DNA from: Lepidonotus clava
Lineage: Eukaryota > Annelida > Polychaeta > Phyllodocida > Polynoidae
Direction of reading: 5' to 3'
Assembly: GCA_936440205.1 (NCBI GenBank)
Contig: OW387148.1
Coordinates: forward strand, 37,483,003 to 37,547,002
Length of the DNA: 64,000 nucleotides
Part shown: piece after piece, positions 28,001 through 37,000 of the stretch
Numbering within the stretch: position 1 is the stretch's first letter
Layout: each line of letters opens with the position of its first letter
Notes under the pieces: model-generated
What the model was told of the DNA's origin: nothing
The model's database searches: none
The model's input: only the letters and a program-made list of their open reading frames with translations
Made by a program: the position numbers and the translations under genes

Positions 28001-31000
28001 GCAAAAGGTGATTAACTGTTAGTGGACAGTTGCAGACAATGCAGTCTGGTAGGGGTTCTTGTTTCAAGAGATAACTGTGTGTGAGTCTTGAGTGTCCCAA
28101 TACTACATCTGGTGAATACAGTTTGGTCATTTCTATGTTTGAGAATAGGGGGTTTTGCATCTTTTAAGAAGGACATTGTTGGACATTCCCTCAGAGACCC
28201 ATTTTGGCAGTCTGATCAGCAGTTTCGTTTCCAGCTAATCCTATATGACCTGGTATCCTACAAAACTGGATGTCATGACCTGTAGTTTCATGGGCACACA
28301 ACTTTACCATAATCTTGATGAGTAATGGATGGTCTGTTTGCAGATGGTTCAAAGCTTCTAGGCATGATTTTGAATCACTGAAGATGATGGCATTCTCATG
28401 TTCAGATGTTTCTATGAGCTTCAGTGCGATGAAGAGGCCACATGCCTCTGCCGTGAAGATTGAGCCATGGTCAGGAAGTCGCACTGCAATCCTTCTGCCA
28501 CAGCCTACAGCTGCAGCTGCTGTCGTTTTGCCCTCTTTGGATCCATCGGTATAGCATGGCACATGGAATGGAAATTTTTCCCTGATGATGAGGAGGCGTG
28601 CTTTGTATGTAAGTGGAGATGTGTCAGACTTTTTCATCTCTGCCAGAGAAGATTGATGTTCCGTCTTCTTATTTGCCAGGGTGGAATAGGTGTGACATGG
28701 GTCGAAGCCAGTAGTGCAAGGTCTATGTCTGGTTCTTCAAGGTACGGCTTAATCCTCAGCCCAAAAGGCCTAATAAGAGTAGGTCTAGTTTTATAAAGGT
28801 CTTCTTAGCAGTGGTGAAAAACGTATTTATAGGCTGGATTTGATGGATTTGCTTTAAGCTTGAGTGCAAATTGCAGAGCCGGTTTCAGTCTTCGATTTTC
28901 TAGGGATTTTCTAGGGATGCTTCTTTTTCGGGCTGAGCCATAGACTTGGCTCCCATAATCCAGTTTGGATCTGATAAGTGCTCTGTATAGTTTGAGCAAT
29001 ATTGCACTATCCACTCCCCACTTTGTGTTGGATAGCACTTTTATTACATCTAATGCTTTTAGACACCTTGACTTGAGAGGCTTTTGTGCGAGGTAGAAAA
29101 GACAACTTTTTGTCAAAAGTGAGGCCTAAAAATTTGTTTGTTCTACCATTTGGATGAGGTCTCCATCTAACCTCAACTCAAGGTCAAGGTGAGGAGTCCT
29201 CCACTGTCCTCCACTGGCGACTGTTTTTGTTTTAGAGAATTTGAAACCATTTTCTAAAGACCATCTGAAGACTCGATTTAGGCTAAGTTGTAATTGCCTT
29301 TCTACACTATGTATGTTTCTGCCTCTGTAGCACATGAGAAAGTCATCCACATATAAGCTGCAAGTAACCTTTTCTTTTATTGCTGTAGTGATGCTGTTGA
29401 TTTTGATGTTAAACAGAGTTACAGAGAGAATGCTGCCTTGTTGGACACCCATCTCCTGTGGATGGATAGTAGAATATGCAGTATTCAACCGGACCTTGAA
29501 GTGTCTATAAGTCAAAAAACTTTGAATGAAAATGGGTAGCCGACCCCGGAGACCCATGGCATGTAGGTCTTTCATAATACCATGTTTTCATGCTGTACAA
29601 GACGCTCCGCGTCTCGGCTAAAACAGTGGCACGGTGTTCCCGCCGCCAGTGAACACTCTCCAAACATTCCTTGTTCCCAGATCTGCTTGGCGAGTGTCGT
29701 CCGTATTTTGACGAACGTCGTCACGGAAACGAACATCGTAACGGAAACGAGTATCAGTCCTCCTAATCATTACAATAAGATCACTGAAACTGTCAATATT
29801 GCTATCGTCACTACATCTATTTAGACTATAATTATTTAGTGAAACAATCAGCACAGGGTCAAGGTCAAGGTCGGCAAGACTGAGTCGGCAAAAGCCGTCA
29901 CCGTGACGAAGCTCGTCGCCGTGACGATGCTTCATACAACAGAATCAATACCCCCCTAAATTATTATATTGGTATACTCGACTCCTATTTGAAATTGAAA
30001 ATAAAGCCTAGATTAAGAAAAAACAGTTTGAATTTCAGACTCAAATCTCATTTTGACGTGAGTTCCTTCCGCTGGATCCAATGCGGCAGGTAGAGAAGTT
30101 AAGCCACAAAGTATTAGGGAAGGCTGATACCAGCGAAAAAACATGGCGGAACATGGAGCAAATCTCGTTTTCGTGCCGTTTTATATAAGGAGTGTAATCA
30201 TATGCCTGGTTCTTCAAGGTGGTTATTTCAAGATCGAAAAATACTGCTACCGCATGTTCTTTTTGTAGGAAAGCCTTTCTGACAAAAGATACTAAACTGA
30301 TCAGATGGTCAAGAGTGCTCCTACCCCGTCTGAAGCCACTTTGGAAATCTGAATACAGATGGTCTGACTCCAGTAGCCAGATGAGTCGAGCATTTACCAC
30401 AGGCATGCCAGACTTCCGCGGATCCGCCGAATTCCGCGTTTTTTGAAACATTTAGGGTCATTTTTCAGATTCATCCAAATCCGAGGAGAAAATATTTTTT
30501 TCATATAAGGGGGTAGGGGCCCTGACAGATTTTGATGACAAAAATGAAAATTTACCTATTTTCTGGGGGTGATTTTATGTTTTATTCTTAAAGGAATCCG
30601 TTATTTAATTTGTGTCTATTATATGGCAAAATATATCCAATTCTTCTTTAAAAAAGAGGTTTAAATGCATTTTTAATGGATTTTCTTATAATCCCGGGAA
30701 ATGACCTTTAATGACTGGCATGCCTGTTACCATTCTCTCCATGGTTTTACAGAGGCAGCTGGTCAAGGCTATGGGCCTATAGTTTGATGAGTTCTTGTGA
30801 TCTTTGCCTGGTTTCGGGATGGGAATGACTGTGGCTTCTTGCCACGAGCCAGGTATATCGCCAGTTTCCCATATCTTGTTGAAGAGTCCCAAAAGCACCT
30901 CCAGGACTGTTCTCGACAGGTGCTTCAAGAAGTCGTAATGGATTTTGTCAGGGCCAACTGCAGTGTTGTGTGAGCGTTTAAGTGAAATAGTTAGTTCTTC

Positions 31001-34000
31001 CATGGTAAAGGGAGAGTTGTATTTTTCTGTGTTATCAGACCGGAATGAAGAGGTTTGTTTTGTTCTTTAGATTTATGTTGTTTAAATATGTCAAGACAGT
31101 TTGATGAAGAGGAAATATGCTCAAAGGTCTCCGCCAGTTTCTCAGCTATGTCAGACGATGTTGTTATCAAGTTTGTGCCCACCTGGAGGTGTTGGGCCCT
31201 GGAGTCCTCACCTTTTCCCTTCATTTTCCTTAGTATGGACCACACCTTTTTCAAAAGGGTCCTGGTCGAAATTCCTGAGACATATTCCTTCCAGCTCTGC
31301 CTTTTAGCAGCATTGATGATTTGTCGCCCTTTAGCTCTTTTAATTTTGAAGAGTCGTAGGTTCTCTGCAGTTGGTCTCTGGTAAAATCTTCTTTCAGCCC
31401 TTTTCTTTTCATTAATAGCCTTTGTGCAATCACTGCCAAACCATGGATTTCTTGGGCATTTGGGAACTGTTGAGGTTTTCGGCACAGTTTTTTCTGCAAT
31501 TGAGAGCAGTGTGGCAGAGAAAATTTCCACGCCTGCTTGATCTTGAGTTATATCTTTGTCAATTCTCTCTTGGCTGAGTCTTTGAAAGGTTTCCCAATCT
31601 GCTTTGTTGAGCTTCCATCTGGCTTCCTTCTCCCCTATACTAGGGTCATCGAGTTGCAGCCGTATATGGAAGTGGTCACTTCCATGAAGGTCAGGCAAGA
31701 CTTTCCAAGAGAACTCGAGGAAAAGATTAGGTTCCGTGATGGTTAGATCAATTGCAGAATACGTTCTGTAACCCGGATGTAAATAGGTTTTGGAACCATC
31801 ATTAAGTAGGCATAGTGCTTGATCTTCTATGAAATCTTCAATCCTCTTGCCCTTTGCATCTGTGGAGTTATTCCCCCACAAGGAGTTATGGCCATTGAAA
31901 TCACCCAGGATGATGTAAGGGAATCGGAGCTGGTTTACCAAATTTATTAAATCTAGAGTTCTAAAGTTTAATTGAGGTGGTAAATATATGGTACAGAGAG
32001 TAAGGGGTTTATGAAGGGTTACTCTTATTGTAGTTGCCTGCAAGTCGGTGTTTAGGGGGGACATGACTGTGTAGAAGATCTTTTCTGATGAGGATAGAAG
32101 TGCCCCCAGATGGTCGGTCTCTATCTGGACCATAACTGTTGTAAACACTGTAGTTTTTTTAAAGTAGGGTTATCAGTAGCTTTAAGATAGGTTTCCTGTA
32201 GGCAAAAGGCAAGAGGATTGCATCTTTCCGTTAGTATTTTAAGTTCATTAAAGTTGGCTTGAAAACCTCGGCAGTTCCATTGAACGATGGAGCCCCCTGG
32301 CATCACGGTGGATGGACAGGGATCTCTTCCCACATTTATTCTTAGGGGAGCGGCTGCGATCATGGCGGATGTCACGATCGATGTCAGCCATATCTTCCAT
32401 CTCCATATCAGTAATACTACTGAAATGGTTGTTGTTGGGGATGGAAAGTTTCTTCACCTTAGTTAGGCGGGGGGATGACGTAGTTCTTTTTGAAGGCTCC
32501 CCACTGGCCTTTTGTCTCTGGGAGACAGAGTTTTTCTGTTCTTCATTTTCTGTTTTTTTCTGTTCGCTGTTCTGTTTTTTCTGTTCGCTGTTACTCTGTC
32601 TGTGTTGACCTCTGAACTTTTGTCGCCTTTGCTTCTGATGTGAAGGTGGTAGGCTCATCACGATTGAGCCATGTGCACTCCATCTGGCACTCAATCGTCC
32701 GTGGTGATCGTTTTGCTGCTTGAGCATAAGACTAAGAGGGCAGTGACTGAGTCGCAGCCTCAGCAGTCCTTCTTGCCTCAGGATAGCTGATGTTTCGTTC
32801 CGCTTTGATCTTTTGGATAAACTTTTCTTTCTTCCACACTGGGCATTCTTTAGAAATGGCCATATGGGCTTCCTGGCAATTGGCACATTTTGCTGGATTT
32901 TGACAGTTAGTATTGTCATGCCCTTTCTGGCCACATCTGAAGCATACAAGATCATTCGAACAGGAGTCTTTTCCATGGCCGTATTTTTGGCATTTGAAAC
33001 AGGGGAGATGGTTGGGGACATATAAGTCCACCTTCACATTCAGATACCCAACTTTCAGGCTTGCAGGTGCTGTTGGTCTGTTGAACGTAACTATGTACGT
33101 GTTGGTAGGAATGACCCTACCCTCCTTCTTTATTGATATTTCTCATACATGAGTCACACCTTGAGGTGAGAGCTCCTCAGCAATCTCAGCCTCATCAACA
33201 TCACCTAGCTCTCTGGTACGAATAACCCTTTTGCTGGGCCTTCCTACCACAGTCATTCACAGCACCTGCAATGCCGTTAATGCCTTTGAGTATTGCGAAT
33301 GGCAACAACCTACTCAGAGGCACAGACGGGTCAGCTGGATTTAGTAGGATGAACTAGGCCAATCGACGCTTTCCGAATCCGAATCCGAGTCAATAATCAA
33401 TCGTTTTTGTTTTTTTTTGTTTGTTTATTTTTTTTTTGGGGGGGGGGTAAGGTTCATGGTAGGGCTGTATGTTCATCATCCTCGCTCACCACCCACCTCG
33501 GAGCCCAACAAGGGGATGCACAGAGCTGCAGATATCCAGCGGATGCACACTAGTGATATGAGGATGGTATACTCAAGCAATGCAGGACACCACTTGATTA
33601 GCCCTGGCCGCAGCCTTCTAGGATGTTTTTGTGTTAGCAGTTGATGTTAGATCTAGTCTTTGGAGAATGATCTTACTGGCAGATGTCAAGTGCCATTACG
33701 TTATACAAGGTGAAGTTGATGTTGGAACTAATGTTTCTGAAACGTTTGGATTGGCAGTTGTTATGTGCCATTATGTGTTACAAGATATTCTAGGGCATGT
33801 CATGACCAGCCGCTTGATTGGACTGGGCCAGTTTCCAACCTCCCGTCTAGATGAAGTAGGAGCCAAAGTGCAGTGTTGAGAAGATGAGACACCCAATTCT
33901 CAAGTTCCCTCAGGCACCAGGATCTCTTCCTCCAACAACGCGGGTCGTGACTCGCGGCAAACAAGTCGCCACTTTTCCTCACCTCTTACGATTAGCAGGG

Positions 34001-37000
34001 GATACTGGGGGCCTATTCTTACCCGGACCCCCACAGCCACTTAAATGCATCATTATTCATAATTCTACAGCATCTATGATGAAAATTGGTGTCTATTTTA
34101 TCAAAGGAAAATTGATAAAGTTGTAAGAAACAATTGATCTCTAGAAATTGTAGAGATATATCATAGCCATGTGGTTGAGAGAACCACGTGGTGATCAACA
34201 GAACCTGGTCACGTGACCTTATCTGAACAAGGTCTATAGTCACTCCAAGAAAAAAAGTTGAGACACTTTGCACTAAGTTTACCGAGGAGCAGTAGAGATG
34301 TGAGCAGGTGAACCAAAGGAGGGAAGCAGCTCGGAAACATACAAGAGACTCTTAATGCCGTGCATACTGCAACAAGGGGCATTTCCAACTGGTCAAATGC
34401 CCCATCAGGGAGGTGGAAAGTGCCGTGGCACCTTTGCCTCAGTGGGCACGGGACCCTTGCGGGGCACAGCATGGCAGTTGGTGTGGTGTATTGATGACGG
34501 GTTTTATGTCGAGGGCACGTCAGAGATTTTGTAATAAAATCTTTGGTAGACACAAGGTCGGAGGTGAGCCTGCTGTCCTTGGCAGTGTAGGAGCAGATGG
34601 GGCATTCTGTAGAGGAACTTGAGCCATTTCAAAGACACCCTGCTTCCCTGACCAGAGAAGCACAAGGACAAGCTGATAGACACTGGAGTAGTTCATATGG
34701 GTGGAACTACAATGCTGAAGGTGCTTCATTTGACCACAGAGCCTGTCATGATGGCCTGAGGACAATAAGCCCATCCCACATTAAGTACATCCCAGGGTTG
34801 GACAAGTTTGTTTGTTTGTTTGTTGGGGTAGTTTAACATCCGGCCAACCCTTATGGATTCTTTCCACACTGCACAAGGTAATGCTTTTCAGCTTACGGGT
34901 GATCATATCTATGATATGGTTTAGAAGAAACCCGCCACCAGGTGCAATAACCTACTCGTTGTGAGGTGGCAAGGGTTTGTTTGTTTGTGGGATTAGTTTA
35001 ATGTCTGGCCAACCCTTTAGGGTCCTTTAACCAGTCTGCACAAGGTTGGACAAGGGTCAGACAAAATTACAGTATAAACCATCCTTGTCTCCTAGAATTG
35101 AGGTTAAGTAACAATTATATTTTTCTATATCCACAAGTGTTGCTAAAACATTATGATTTCTTAAATTTCATCATTTGAAAGATTTGCAGGTTTACCAGTC
35201 AATCGAATAGCTGTATTTCAGTGCAATATTAAGTAGATACTAACCGGGCTGGGATCCTGGCCGCCGTATTTGGTTGAGGGGTCTCGTTACGATGGGTCCC
35301 ACCAGAGGGCCGTCAGGCCCGAGGGTGGGACCCATCGTAACGAGACCCCGAGACCAAATACAAGGCTTAGGGTCCCAGACAAGGTTAGTATCGGATTTAT
35401 TTCACCTCCTTACATCTCGTATGAGGGTAAAATGATTATTAAGAAAGATATGGACCAAATGTAATGTCGTCTGCTGCAGTGAGGATGTGCAACACAACTG
35501 GACCATTCTGTCCTTGCTCTCACCATCTCCCGCGCACTGCAGGGGGCCTCAGGGAGAATGCCTGTGCTTGGGAGCACAGACCTGGGAGTAAACACCTCGC
35601 CACTCTGTCCCCGCTCTCGGCCGGGCTGCACTCTACAGGGGGCCTCAGGGAGAATGCCCTGCAGAGACCTGTATCTCCCGGGTGTGACGTCACGCCCGGG
35701 AGATACAAACCCTGTATCGCCCGGGCCGGCTCTCAGGTGTACGTCAGTGTTAAAGCATATGCAACTACGTATCGGGGGTGAAATAAAGGGTTGGACATTA
35801 TAGGCTGGGTTGATAGGTTTTACCATTGGTTCTATTGAAAAAAGACCAAAATATAAAGTTCCATTTTTCAAATTTTAGGAGCAATCTTTTCATCAACCAA
35901 ATTGCTTTGCTTAATTTTGTATTGTGCAACTGTCTTCAGAGAATAAGCACAGAAGCAATTTTGAAAATTTGTCATAGTAAACTTTAATGTTGGTGTAAAT
36001 TGGGATGGGCTTACTGCCAGTATTATCCGAGATATAGCTCCCGAGGTGCTGGGAAAAGAGGTTGGATGGTCTTGAGAGGACGGGCCCAGAACCGAAGGGC
36101 TAGAGAGTTACCTGATTGATACAGATAGGGTAAAAATGGGGTATGTCGCCGATTATATTTATTGCAGCTGTATTTATCTCTTGTACTCATCAGTTTTTCG
36201 AATAATGACAAACGGTTTTATTTTGTGTTGTGGACCCCTATGAGGCATATTGGTTGATATATTTTGTTTCTCAACCTCTAATGCTCAAGGAATAATTAGA
36301 GTTGTGATAGTCTAAGTTTCGACCTTATCTCGCACATATCAGACCAATGGTGCCTTCCAATTTAGTCATACTAATCACTGAGCATTATTTTCACCGAAAA
36401 CTGGGAATATCTACCAAAAATACATTTAAACTGTATTTGTAAAGAATAACATCATCAATTAAACGATTTACAACAGAGAAACAACTGTTTCCCATCAAAA
36501 CACCTCGAGGATTCCCCCCATTTTTTAATATCAAATTCGGACATTGCCATACCCCACCATGAGCTCCTCAAGGCTACATATATTTTATCATAATTTTGCG
36601 ACCTGAGGCTTTTTCATACTCCCCCATGTGCCCCCCCCCCCCTCCCCCCTTATATAAAGTTACTGGGTATGGCATGCAAGAAATGCCCATTGATTTTAAG
36701 AAAGCTGGTAGCCATATGTGCAGACTTACGAACAACATCCTTAGGAAAGATTTTGCCCATGCGCTTAGATAGCCTTGATCAACTTGATTACAATGGGCAA
36801 AAAATAAACAGGTAATATAAAATGCCATAAGCATTTATATCTTTGAAGTTGCAAAATTTGAATAAAAACATGAAGGGGGTTATTTCTTTCCAGAGGTATA
36901 TTAATTATACATCAAGAAACACCTGTGTTTTTTTTAGATAAAACCTGCAACATGCCAATAGATCTACTTCAGGAATTCCTAGATTATAAACAATTAATTC

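Larger units (their letters stand above)
29126..31003 (-). pseudogene. LINE 2 reverse transcriptase, interrupted
   Basis: HNTAVGPDKIHYDFLKHL, IPKPGKDHKNSSNYRPIALT, DFQSGFRRGRSTLDHLISLV, AVAVFFDLE (motif A start), MGVQQGSILSVTLFNIKINS (motif B) and SLYVDDFLMCYRG (YVDD, about 29355). Two insertions separate these blocks: 30400-30726 and about 29600-30190. Confidence 0.82.
27890..33300 (-). mobile_element. LINE 2: nearly complete I/Jockey-type LINE with RNase H
   Basis: Minus-strand order from 33150 down to 27890: ORF1 with CCHC knuckles, AP endonuclease, RT, RNase H, C-terminal tail. It is interrupted by a MITE at 30400-30726 and an unidentified insert at about 29600-30190, and is broken into many frames. 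A gag-like ORF1, APE and a C-terminal RNase H are typical of the I group. Similar proteins are commonly labelled mobile element jockey in mollusc annotations, from memory. Confidence 0.85.
26061..34038 (+). repeat. SINE family 1 copy expanded by nested LINEs
   Basis: Starts GTGAGTGAGTGAG and GGCAACCAGGGCCA (26061-26110) and ends with the family tail GCAGGGGATACTGGGGGCC ... GGACCCCCACAGCC (about 33985-34038). 14-bp duplications ACTTAAATGCATCA lie at 26047-26060 and 34039-34052, the signature of target-primed retroposition. Everything between is later insertion, chiefly the two minus-strand LINEs. Confidence 0.6.
25983..34238. mobile_element. Foldback H, copy 1, split by an 8-kb insertion
   Basis: The left end CTATAGACTTTGTGCAGATG with ACGTCAC (25983-26060) and the right end (34053-34238), with GGTGATCAACAGAACC, CACGTGACC and AACAAGGTCTATAG, reproduce the ends of the intact copy at 48778-49039. 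The insertion at 26061-34038 is bordered by ACTTAAATGCATCA on both sides. Confidence 0.6.
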
